In this document: piece by piece, positions 55,109 to 64,000 of the stretch
Position numbering within the stretch: the first letter of the stretch is position 1
Layout: the number at the start of each line of letters is the position of its first letter
Origin: Xiphydria camelus
Lineage: Eukaryota; Arthropoda; Insecta; Hymenoptera; Xiphydriidae
Direction: 5' to 3'
NCBI GenBank assembly: GCA_963678675.1
Contig: OY783198.1
Location: forward strand, 10,240,580 to 10,304,579
Length of the DNA stretch: 64,000 bases
Notes under the pieces: model-generated
Told to the model about the DNA's origin: nothing
The model's database searches: none
The model's input: only the letters and a program-made list of their open reading frames with translations
Made by a program: the position numbers and the translations under genes

Positions 55109-57244
55109 TCAACGGTGTAAAAGTGGAAGTATTGCAATAAATCCTTTATCACAAGGAAGAGATGTATATTTTTGCAGTACTGATTGCAAAGGCCAACTTT
55201 CCAAATTTCCAAGTTCTTCTTCTTTGACCTTATAAATTCCCAATAGAGAAGAATTGCATGGAACCGTGTATAAGTCGTATACTTTTGTGAATCTTCTTCC
55301 AATAACTTTGATATTACCGCAAATAGAGGTTGCGAAATTATGAATAGATATCACATTACCATCGTTTAAATGACAAATATTATTGGGTGTTTTCCGTGAA
55401 AGGAAAAAGTCCTGTAATTTAACTCCGTTGAATTGAGGGTTCGTACATAAGTCTATCAATGGACCATCGAAATGTTGTTTCTTTCCTTCGATAAAGTATC
55501 TGCTGTTTTCAGTAGGATTACTACTTCCAAAATTAATGCTTTCGGCACAACGATTATGAAGCTGCTCAAGTGGTCGTTCTGATTTTCTTAGAGAGTTTTT
55601 TAACATTTTCAAGTGGTTCTCAAATCGAAAGGCACTGAAAGAATCAACGGGTCCTAATTTGCGTACATCTTCCGCCAAATGGAGTAAACCGTGCACATTA
55701 AATGTGACAGAATGTCGTTTATAGATTTTTCCATATTTTTTGACAAAGAATTGCAGTAAAGACTCCGCATAATCGACATACATCTTTAAATTATTACTGC
55801 TTAAAATTCTCATTGCTACATGGAGAGTCATAAAATGCTGGTACATCTTTTTATTCAACTGCTTTTGAAAAACCAATGGTCCAGAATACAACAAAATTTG
55901 ACGAAGTTCGGTGGCTTTCCACTGACCTATGCTGTCTATACCTCGTGGTCGTCGTGCAAATTCTTTTGGTATAGAAGCTCGTAAGTCAATAAGACGTTTT
56001 GAAATAGCTTTAACTTGAAGAGTCGACAAACGAGTGGAAAGATTACCACACAACCATGTTTTTATCATTCTTCTAACGACCCCAATGCACACCAAATGCA
56101 TATAATCCAAGGGTATTTGAGTCACTAATCCAAAATTGGGTATGTCGCTAAGAATGGTGTGACCAGCGTGATGCTCATCGTCTTCTAATTCAGTAAAGTC
56201 TTTGTCTTTCCTCTTTGCCGATTTCATGCCTGGGAAGCATACGCGATTTTCCAAATACTCTCCTTCGATTTTGCATTTCGAGCAACTACTGTACCCTGAA
56301 TGGCCTTTTGTGCATGTTAAGAAAGATTTAGCGGGTGCGTCGGCAATAATGCTGTGAATGGCAACATTTACTTTGACACCGTTGTATCTGATGCCGTTCG
56401 TTATTAAGTCAGTAGCTTCTTCCACAAATTGTTTGAGAAAAGCATTAGATGATGACGGTTTTTCAGAACCATGATAGCATCCTATTACGAACACCTCTGT
56501 TCCAGGGACTACACATCCCATTATAGGCCACAGTTCGCTTTTGGTGGACTTAGAAAGTGGAAGTCCATCAATGCCTATTTGAATTTTTAAACAATTTATG
56601 TTATTTTGTTTGTTGTGTTGATCCAAGTATCGGTACAGATATTGTCTCAAGCCGAAATGGCAATATTTCCCAGGATGTATTTCAAAGAGTGTAATTTGCC
56701 GAGGTGTTTTCAAAAGAGCTCTTGCGGTTTTAGGTAGATCCTTAAAACATGAATGTGTTCTGAGTATTTTCAGTACACCCATTAAATTTGAATGGTTCAT
56801 TCCCTCTTCTACAGCAAAATATGCAAGTTGTTGACGAATAGATGATTCATTGTTCGTAACAGCGATGCAGTCTAATTCCGATGAACTTGGTAACGTATCA
56901 TCATTCAAAGATGCAAAATCAAACAATTCATGAGAGTGCGATTCATCAAGCTTTCTAGTATTGAATGAATTTACCGCATCAATGTCGCCACCTTTCGTTT
57001 CGCTCACTGAATGCAAGCTGATCTTTCCACATTCCCGATTAATCTCGTATGATTCTAATAAATCAATAGATAATTCCGATTGTTTTGTAATTTCATTTTC
57101 TAAAAGGTCTTTTGCTATTGCCTCCGTGCATATTTTTTGTGCCGTTCTACTTTTCCTTATATTCGATGATTCATACATTTCACTAATACGTCTGCGATAT
57201 TGCCGAGTTGACAGCTTAGAAAGTTCTTTACGACTTCTTCTCAT
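55109..57244 (-). CDS. tnp2-like (CACTA/CMC) transposase of element B
   Basis: An uninterrupted frame of 711 residues from the ATG at 57244. An AAG acceptor-like site lies just upstream, so a short 5' exon is possible. Order: basic N-terminus (RRSRKELSKL..RQYRRRISEM), LLKTPRQ and YCHFGLRQYL (about 178-205), first catalytic candidate GIDGLPLSKS (about 226), IADAPAKSFLTCTKGHSGYS with CxxC (about 321-324), IPLDYMHLVCIGVVRRM (about 380), QWKATELRQILLYSGP (about 442), FNVHGLLHLAEDV and FRFENHL (about 541). D, CxxC, D-x-MH and ENH follow the tnp2/CMC arrangement. The closest relative in the window is the element A protein, which shares all these blocks. It should cut and rejoin the element's ends. 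The catalytic residues are assigned by motif order only. Confidence 0.85.
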   Translation of the reverse strand: MRRSRKELSKLSTRQYRRRISEMYESSNIRKSRTAQKICTEAIAKDLLENEITKQSELSIDLLESYEINRECGKISLHSVSETKGGDIDAVNSFNTRKLDESHSHELFDFASLNDDTLPSSSELDCIAVTNNESSIRQQLAYFAVEEGMNHSNLMGVLKILRTHSCFKDLPKTARALLKTPRQITLFEIHPGKYCHFGLRQYLYRYLDQHNKQNNINCLKIQIGIDGLPLSKSTKSELWPIMGCVVPGTEVFVIGCYHGSEKPSSSNAFLKQFVEEATDLITNGIRYNGVKVNVAIHSIIADAPAKSFLTCTKGHSGYSSCSKCKIEGEYLENRVCFPGMKSAKRKDKDFTELEDDEHHAGHTILSDIPNFGLVTQIPLDYMHLVCIGVVRRMIKTWLCGNLSTRLSTLQVKAISKRLIDLRASIPKEFARRPRGIDSIGQWKATELRQILLYSGPLVFQKQLNKKMYQHFMTLHVAMRILSSNNLKMYVDYAESLLQFFVKKYGKIYKRHSVTFNVHGLLHLAEDVRKLGPVDSFSAFRFENHLKMLKNSLRKSERPLEQLHNRCAESINFGSSNPTENSRYFIEGKKQHFDGPLIDLCTNPQFNGVKLQDFFLSRKTPNNICHLNDGNVISIHNFATSICGNIKVIGRRFTKVYDLYTVPCNSSLLGIYKVKEEELGNLESWPLQSVLQKYTSLPCDKGFIAILPLLHR

Positions 57245-57951
57245 CACACCCTTAAAAATATTCAAATAAAGCCATGCATAACATAGAAATAATACGCCGA
57301 TATCACAATAAAACGCGAAAGTAATACGTAGAGGTATTGTTATAGGTTATGCATGTAGAAACTAAAATTGATCTGACAGGTCTAAATTAAAATGTATAAA
57401 CAAACTTTTCAAAAAATATCGCAAAAAACGTGTATAATTGACATTTATTCAACTAAATTCGAGTATATAATTTCGAACATTTGAAAACAAATGACGGTTT
57501 TTTAAAAATTCATGCATGCATGGCTATTATCTATATAGAAAAGTTTTATCAGGTAAATACGTATAATAGATTTACTTGATTTATTATTGCATATAAGTAT
57601 ACATACCGTTATTTGAAACGATTGCGGTAAGATGACTATAGTACTCGCACGTGTTCCACTGATCGGGCATAGCTGATGCCACGATCTCGCAGTGCCGTAG
57701 TAACGATTCAGAGTCGCCACATTTATGAATTCAGTAGCGTATGTACAATGATATACGTGGGCCTAGATTTAATTTTTCCTATTTTAATAACAATGGACTA
57801 CAATTCTCCCACACGGTGGCAACAGGGTTCAAGCGTAAACCGACCGCAAAATTCAAATATTTTTTTCTACGCACATCAACACAGGATGTCTGTGATGTTT
57901 CAGTAAGCTGTTGTATCGACTGGATCATGTAGTTATACGTTTTTATATCTA
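57245..57951 (-). promoter_or_regulatory. Presumed 5' region of the element B transposase
   Basis: About 700 bp between the transposase start and the right subterminal array. It probably holds the promoter and 5' UTR. A possible short 5' exon with a GTATGT donor lies near 57600-57720 on the minus strand, but it is not supported by a clear domain. Confidence 0.35.
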
Positions 57952-58551
57952 GAAATTACTAAAATCTCATAAATATGTAGACCAAACATATACGTAAATA
58001 TCAAGCCAATCATAGCTTTTCCATATACGTATATATTTAGGTGAAGTATATACATATGTAGTACGTATATAGTGAGTAGATGTATATATTTGATACTGAT
58101 ATACATTTATCTGTAAATTATATGTATATGGAACGTAAATTTACGTCTACGAAGTTACTAAAATTACATAAATGTATAGACCAAACATATACGTACATGG
58201 CATGTAACCCATAGCTTTTCCATATACGTATATATTTAGGTGAAGTATATACGTATGTAGTACGTATATAGTGAGTAGATGTATATATTTGATACTCAGA
58301 TACGTATATCTGTAATTTATATGTATATGGAACGTAACATTACGTCTATGAAGTTACTAAAATTATGTAAATGCGTAGACGAAACATATACGTAAATAAT
58401 ACGTAACTTTCAGTATTTTCATATACGTATATATGTAGATGTTCGCTGTACGTAAATAAAACGTATATTTTTCGTATACCATATATGTATACGTAGTATA
58501 GCTGTATATACATAAAATATATGTATATGATACGTAAGTGTGTCGTGTGGG
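57952..58551. repeat. Subterminal tandem array, right end of element B
   Basis: Three units of about 199 bp begin at 57952, 58151 and 58350 with GAARTTACTAAAAT and run into the right tip. They are dense in TATACGTATATA and ACGTA words. Units differ by scattered substitutions. Confidence 0.85.
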
Positions 58552-59523
58552 TAGCCATGAGGCGCCAAAAGGCCTCATACCTTCTCCAGAAAAGGGCGCT
58601 AAGCACGAAGGCGTCTCAACATCTAGAAGCGGCCCTGGTGACTCTCCACGACCCATTCGTTGACATTGAATCATTTTCCTATAATATATTTCTGTTACAA
58701 ATTTTCCGTTCTACCGAATCTTCTGGGGTTTCAAAAAATTAAACATTTTTTCTTTTCTTCGAATATTTTTCACTCATGCTACTTTTCACGAGAAGTTACA
58801 CTTCCCAGATAGCAAAGTGGCGCCACCGTGACTGCACACTGCTTTCACGCGGTGTATTCGAGTGCATGCACTGGGGTGTCCATCTGTCTGTGCACCGTGA
58901 AGCCACGCTGCAGTCACGCAGTGTGAGCACCGAGTGGAAGCACTGTGGCATAACAGGGTGACTCCACAGTGCTTGTACTGTGAGATGATGGTGTAGACCC
59001 AGTGGCTTCGCTGTGAAGTTATCATATGGACTACAGGGATGTATTCTAATAAAATATTTATATTAAAAAACAACATTTCTTTTACTATTCCATTTATTAA
59101 ATGAACATATTGTAGCTGGAGATCCCAATATTAACATATCAAAATGTATTATCCGTCAATTCCCGGGAAAATTTATAATTAATTAAAAACTATCGAAGTT
59201 TTGGCCCTAAGCCACTTTATAGTATAGTCTTATTAGATATTCGCGAAACAATTTATTAGTGTCAGGATAAAACCGGTACCAATCGATAGGAAAAAATCTC
59301 CTGAATGACATATAGAAATGGGTAATCTTCAAATTGACGAGAAATAATGTAATTAATTAAAAACTACCTGTCAAAATCACATGCCAACAAATCGCGAAGC
59401 TATATTTTTTCTGTAACCAATTTCATAAATAAAAATATCCCAATGTACAGGAGAAAATTCTTTACAAATTTCAAGTCAGAACTTATAGTCTACGATGCAC
59501 CGTTTTTGTGTAATAAATTATTA

Positions 59524-59690
59524 TACATATCGATACCTTACTTTGAAAACCTCGTAAGTGCAATTTTGGACAAAAATGCCATTTATAGCTTACTGCGTTA
59601 AGATTTAAAATCTGAACACAGTAAGCTATAAATGGCATTTTTGTTAAAAATTGCACTTACGAGGTTTTCAAAGTAAGGTATCGATATGTA
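59524..59690. repeat. Near-perfect 167-bp palindrome (copy 2)
   Basis: Same palindrome as at 42121-42287, with a few substitutions. Confidence 0.85.
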
Positions 59691-60019
59691 ATTCAAATTG
59701 GCTTAAATCGATCAGCTGATCGTTACGCGACGCTCCTTTATTACGCGTGCAACTAACGGAGGAAAGCGCGTTCCGCAATCTATTCAAATTTATACTCTTT
59801 TTCCTGGGCATCCTAGATTTACTCGATCAAAAAAATGAAGCTACCAATTTGTAGCGGGGAAAATTTACTATGAAATTGATGCAAGAACCTACTTGACAAA
59901 ATGCACGGTTAATTTATATTAATTTTTTGAAAGTCCCGGTGTACGAAAGTACAATAAGCTGCGCATGGCGCGTTTTACGTGGTCGCCATGAGAACAGCTG
60001 ATTGCTTGGCGAAACATGC

Positions 60020-60864
60020 TCAGGGGTGCTATTCTCGACGCGTGGGAAATGCTTTTCGTGGACGAAATATTTTTCGTTAACGGACGTAAAATTTCGTCGA
60101 TCACTTTCGTTAACGATTCGAATAGCCCTTCCAAGATAGATCTCGTCAACGAAATTAATTTTGTCACACGAAGAATGTGTTTACATCCCTTATAGCGACG
60201 TCTGCTTTTTAGAATCTCGTTTAATCACTTAGCAACGACCCGTCGCATCGGCCCACTACCTCGTCATGCAACTCACCGGCATACAAATACCAAACAACAT
60301 TCGTTAACGAAAACAGCGAGAACGACGAATGACAATTTCGTCAACGAAAAAAGTAATTTCGTTAACGAAGGAGTTGCGTATGGGAAAAAATTCCGTGTAC
60401 AAAATTTCTCAAACGAAATAATAATTCCGTTCACGAAATCGTTTCTGACGTGTCGAGAATTGCCCCCCACAGGGGCAATTGCGTTTTGGTTGAGAAATTT
60501 TGTACGCGAAATGTTTTCCCATACGCGCGAAACTCCTTCGCTAACGAAATTACTTTTTTCGTTGACGAAAGTGTCATTCGTCGTTCTCGCTGTTTTCGTC
60601 AACGAATGGGTTTGGTATTTGTCCGAGGCGGTGGGCCGATGCGACGGGTCGTTGCTAAGTGATTAAACGAAATTCTAAAAAGAAGACGTCGCTAAGGGAT
60701 GTAAACACATTTTTCGTGTGAGAAAATTAATTTCATTGACGAGATCTATCTTGGAAGGAATTTTCGAATCGTTAACGAAAGTGATCGACGAAATTTAAAT
60801 CCGTTAACGAAAAATATCTCGTCCACGAAAAGCATTTCCCACGCGTCGAGAATAGCTCCCCTGA
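60020..60864. repeat. Inverted repeat of about 845 bp (copy 2)
   Basis: Same foldback as at 43201-44044, with small indels in the centre. Confidence 0.75.
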
Positions 60865-60895
60865 AATTACTTTCGTACACCGTGTTCATTTTCCG

Positions 60896-61871
60896 CATGT
60901 CTCCCTTGAGCTTCTCCATCACCACGAATATCCTCTCCGGCGTCTCGAACATCCTCTCGAGATTAACGACTCCGCTGTGGGAGAGATTCTGCAGGATGGC
61001 TACTTCGTTCTTGAGCTGGGCCTTTTGCTCGGTGGGAAAACGCAGCTTGTCGATCGCCTTTATCGCCATCGCGCGGCCGGTCTTGCGATGAACTCCGCCG
61101 TAGATGATATCAAATTAACCCGAGCCAAGAACTTCGTCCGGGAAGATGTGATAGAGCTGCGACATGTCGGTTACGCGTTCCTCTGGCTCGGTTGTCGACT
61201 GCTCCTACCGACCTGTGGAAAACGACGCGTGTTTTTCGGTATAGCGTCGGTACGCGTTCGCGCGCACACTCGCGAGCTCTGAACGTACTTGCCGATCTGG
61301 AGGTGACGGGCATCAATGCCTGCCTAATATTCGTTTTCCAGGTCCTCGCCAAGTGAGCGCCAACGCCACTTTCCGGCGGTGGAAGCTGACCACTAGCACC
61401 TCCATAGAGGGGATCTTCGCCGACGTAGTAATCGACGTTGGCCGTTCTCAATTCGAAACAATGCATCGTGCCTGGAAGGAGAGAACGCGCGCGTTGTACA
61501 TCGACTAAACGCGCACAGACAATTTCTAACGATATACATATGTACTCACGAGAATGTTGTTCCCTGGCGGCGGCGACGACTAGAATTTCAGCCAACGGAA
61601 TCTCTTTGAAGTACTTGGAACTGCTGTCGCTTTGGAACAGAATTATGGCCTTTGTGTCCAATCGCCAGTAGTGTCTCTTCCTCTGAAAACACGCGCGCCT
61701 TAATGATGGGGGAATCGAAACCGAATCAGCGCCACGTCGTCAACCTACCATCGGATCGCGATTCGTCGAGTGCACCATCCATCCTTCCTTCAGGATCTTG
61801 GAGCCGCGTCGTTTCATGTGCTTGGCGCTTTGAACTATTCACATCAGCGGTATATTGTTACTCGGCGATGA
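60896..61871 (-). pseudogene. PKD: Captured protein kinase D gene fragment, copy 2
   Basis: Same exon-like blocks and the same stops as copy 1. Reading frames include MHCFELRTANVDYYVGEDPL (PH domain) and [20 protein letters not shown] (kinase N-lobe). Small differences ([10 protein letters not shown] here, [10 protein letters not shown] in copy 1) bring it slightly closer to a normal protein kinase D. The shared stops show that damage came before the copies separated. Confidence 0.85.
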
Positions 61872-63164
61872 GCTGCACCTGCGTTATCGCGTACGAGGTA
61901 CCAAGTGTGACGGAGGGAGTGATGGAGAAGAAAAAAAGATAAAGTATCACAAGTGTCGAGATACGACGTTGATTGAATAATTACCTCGATGGTCTGGAAT
62001 TTTGAAATTCGTCGGAAGATGCGTCGTCATGGCACGGAACGAGGTCCTACGGAAATATCATACGCCTAAAACGATTCTTAGTGCGCTTTCCTCGTGTTTC
62101 CTTGTGTTTATGCGATTAGAGGGGGGATGATGACAGGTTGGCTTATTGTCACTTCGCTGTAGACTCCCAGCATAGCTCGGTCGTTCGCAAGGGCCTCTTC
62201 GGTGTCCCGGAGCTCCCGAGGCAGTTTCTCGCGAGGGTCGCTCGTCTGGTGTCTTTCTGCTGGCCTTTGCGGTCTTTCGTCAACCGACGCTATGTAGAGG
62301 CGGCCATGATGGCGTTCGTGCCACGAGGGAACTCGATACGACAGACTTCTTAATCGTCGAATACTGCCTAAACGCCGGCCTCGCCGCACTTCCATTTCAC
62401 TTATTCGCACTGCTCCGCGAACACCACCATGCACTTTTTATCGCACTCACTCGCGAAAAACCCGACTAAAGTTCCGAATTTCGTAGGAGCGATCCGCCAC
62501 ACGTCCGCACTGCTCGACCACCGAACCTTTAAATTTAATTACGAACACGCGTTCCCTGCGTATTAAAATGATTGAGTTAACCCCCGTACTAAAATCTTGA
62601 AATTTGCGTAAAACTATGTTGGCGTGCCGCGGGAGCTGCGTGTTCCGCAGCGAATTCATTAATTCGTTAACAATTTTGTGAAGACAGTGAATTTACCGAT
62701 ATTCATGGTCGGTAAATTTACGAAATGTGCACGTCGAAAAGGCACCGTGACTGCATTGAGTGTAACCACTGTGTCTTTATCCTGTGAACCACTCAGTGTG
62801 CTCACTGTGTAGCCACGGTGCTTTTAGTTTGTGTACGCCACGCGATCACGCCACGGTGAGACCACAGTGGTGCCACTACGTGGCAGCACTGCGTGCGGCT
62901 AGCGTGTAAATCCACGCTTTGCTGTCGGGGTTGTTCTAGGTTATGAGTAAACGCTGTGTGGTAAATCAGATATTCTACGTTATCTACAGAACTAGTACCA
63001 ACTGCGGAATATTCTAATCCACCGTTGCCACGTCTCTTGCACACATTTTATAATTTTATAATAAAATCAATTTAACGCAAAAAATAAATTATAAACATAT
63101 TCATCATCTTTAAAATGCATAAGAAATCTGAAATTAACAGATCTTGAATCTGCCTAACCATGTA

Positions 63165-63377
63165 CACCCGTGCTCACGGAATCTGTCGCTGGTGACTTTT
63201 TTTAAACCTTATTTTTAAACGTACTAACCAGTGAACAATTAATTCTCATGCCCTCATTAGCTACGGTGACGTCTACTCTCGTTAATGAAAGCACGAGGAT
63301 TGATTAATCATTGGTTAGTACGTTTAAAAATAACATTTAAAAAAAGTCACCAGCGACAGATTCCGTGAGCCCGGGTG
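63165..63377. mobile_element. MITE upstream of mEFG1
   Basis: Tips CACCCGTGCTCACGG and (inverted) CACCCGGGCTCACGG, TA at 63163-63164 and 63378-63379. Arms also share TCTGTCGCTGGTGACTTTTT. It ends about 310 bp before the mEFG1 start codon. Confidence 0.75.
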
Positions 63378-63686
63378 TATTTACTATTTTTTCTTCTGTA
63401 AATTAACTTATCTAGGATTGGCAATAACCGTCGGTTTCTTTGATGTTTCGCCCCGCGTACCTCACCCCGCAAAGTACTGACGAGACTCCTTAACTCTCAG
63501 TTAAATACTTCCTCCGCCAATAGCGTTTATTCTTTAGCAACTTATCGAGAATTCCACGTGACTGTCGTAAACGATACTCCTTTCCAGTGCTTCTCGGCAC
63601 GAGATAGCAATGTAATAAATTGCTATCACGTTCGAAAAAAAGTAGTTATAATATTAATATCACAGATTTTTAATTAAAACGTAATC

Positions 63687-64000
63687 ATGATCTTTTTAAA
63701 AGTATTAGATCTCAGTAACCTGAATCGGTTATTGAAACTGCCGTCGTCGATTTACAAGGTAATACACTCGTTAATCTTAAGGTTACGAGAGTTATTCGTA
63801 AATGTAATGTAAGTAAAAAATTTGATACAACCGGCAAGTCGAACAAATGATTTCTGCAGCGACATGGATGTGCGGCGTATATGGCATCGTATGCTAAATA
63901 CGCGGAGCACAAGCCTATCGAAAAGGTTCGCAATATTGGAATATCCGCGCATATTGATTCCGGCAAGACAACTCTGACGGAACGCATTCTATTCTACACC
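63687..64000 (+). CDS. mEFG1: Mitochondrial elongation factor G1 (5' end)
   Basis: The gene runs off the window. Exon 1 (63687-63758) begins at ATG and encodes [20 protein letters not shown], a leucine- and basic-rich amphipathic leader typical of a mitochondrial targeting peptide, up to a GTAATA donor. Exon 2 starts at 63860 after TTTCTGCAG and joins in phase 0. It reads [20 protein letters not shown] and then [10 protein letters not shown], the first GTPase motif (AHIDSGKT) and the start of switch I of the EF-G family. EF-G1 drives ribosome translocation in mitochondria. The choice of mitochondrial EF-G1 over cytosolic eEF2 rests on [19 protein letters not shown] and the leader. Confidence 0.9.

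Larger units (their letters stand above)
48459..58551 (-). mobile_element. Element B: complete tnp2-like transposon with DUF4806-like gene
   Basis: A 10.1-kb element. The left tip CTACCCATACGACACAC (48456) matches the inverted right tip CTACCCACACGACACAC (ending 58554), and the match continues through TACGTAYCATATACATATAT. If the tips start at CCC, the flanks are TA on both sides. Inside each end lie tandem ACGTA-rich arrays. The genes run on the minus strand: transposase 57244-55109, then DUF4806-like gene 54625-51565. A younger 1.8-kb element is nested at 48586-50368. Both genes are open, so the copy could be active or only recently silenced. Superfamily placement (CACTA/CMC) rests on the transposase motifs and structure. 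Confidence 0.85.
58804..62930. mobile_element. Pack-type CACTA-like element with protein kinase D fragment, copy 2
   Basis: 4127 bp, nearly identical to 41401-46113 except that it lacks the 580-bp GC-rich insertion. Tips are CCCAGATAGCAAAG and (inverted) CCCCGACAGCAAAG. Its flanks differ completely from those of copy 1, so it moved as a unit with exactly these ends. A clean 3-bp duplication is not visible: left flank CTT, right flank TTG. Confidence 0.8.

Noticed and set aside
57952..58551. Centromeric-type satellite or CRISPR-like array
   Set aside because: It has only three units, no spacers, lies next to the element's tip and has a counterpart at the other end, so a subterminal transposon array explains it better.
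58804..62930. 3-bp target duplication for copy 2 of the kinase-carrying element
   Set aside because: The flanks are CTT and TTG. They do not match, so I do not claim a duplication.

Overview
This is eukaryotic nuclear DNA from an insect, most likely a hymenopteran such as an ant. The evidence is spliced genes with GT-AG introns, insect-type p38 MAP kinase and mitochondrial EF-G genes, scattered TTAGG-like telomeric words, and very dense DNA transposons (PIF/Harbinger, ISL2EU, mariner, piggyBac-like and CACTA-like) with a few LINE 3' ends. The species call is inference.

Only two host genes are seen. The p38 MAP kinase gene runs on the minus strand from 29071 down to 7296. I rebuilt ten coding exons that join in frame into a 360-residue kinase. 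Its introns, up to about 11 kb, are full of transposons. At the right edge the plus-strand gene for mitochondrial elongation factor G1 begins at 63687 and runs off the window.

Layout. 0.5-4.2 kb: a two-gene Harbinger element whose MADF-like and transposase genes have interlocked antisense exons. 4.3-7.0 kb: a Harbinger MITE, a decayed ISL2EU/THAP element and a TA-flanked MITE. 7.3-29.1 kb: p38. Its intron at 9.2-14.8 kb holds a composite Harbinger element carrying the last two exons and 3' UTR of a mitochondrial-fission-regulator-like gene. Its first intron holds foldback, LINE and mariner insertions. 29.2-33.4 kb: MITEs. 34.2-40.5 kb: element A. 41.1-47.5 kb: nested MITEs around a 4.7 kb CACTA-like element that carries part of a protein kinase D gene. 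48.5-58.6 kb: element B. 58.8-62.9 kb: a second copy of the protein kinase D-carrying element. 63.2 kb onward: a MITE and mEFG1.

The most interesting system is the pair A and B. Each encodes, in the same order and orientation, a tnp2-like (CACTA/CMC) transposase with a D...CxxC...DYMH...FENH layout, followed by a six-exon DUF4806-like gene. The two DUF4806-like genes differ strongly in sequence but share intron phases 1-1-1-0-1. Element B has matching terminal inverted repeats and tandem ACGTA-rich subterminal arrays at both ends. I infer a two-component transposon in which the DUF4806-like protein is a candidate accessory factor, comparable in role to plant TnpA. All family names come from reading the translations; no database search was possible.
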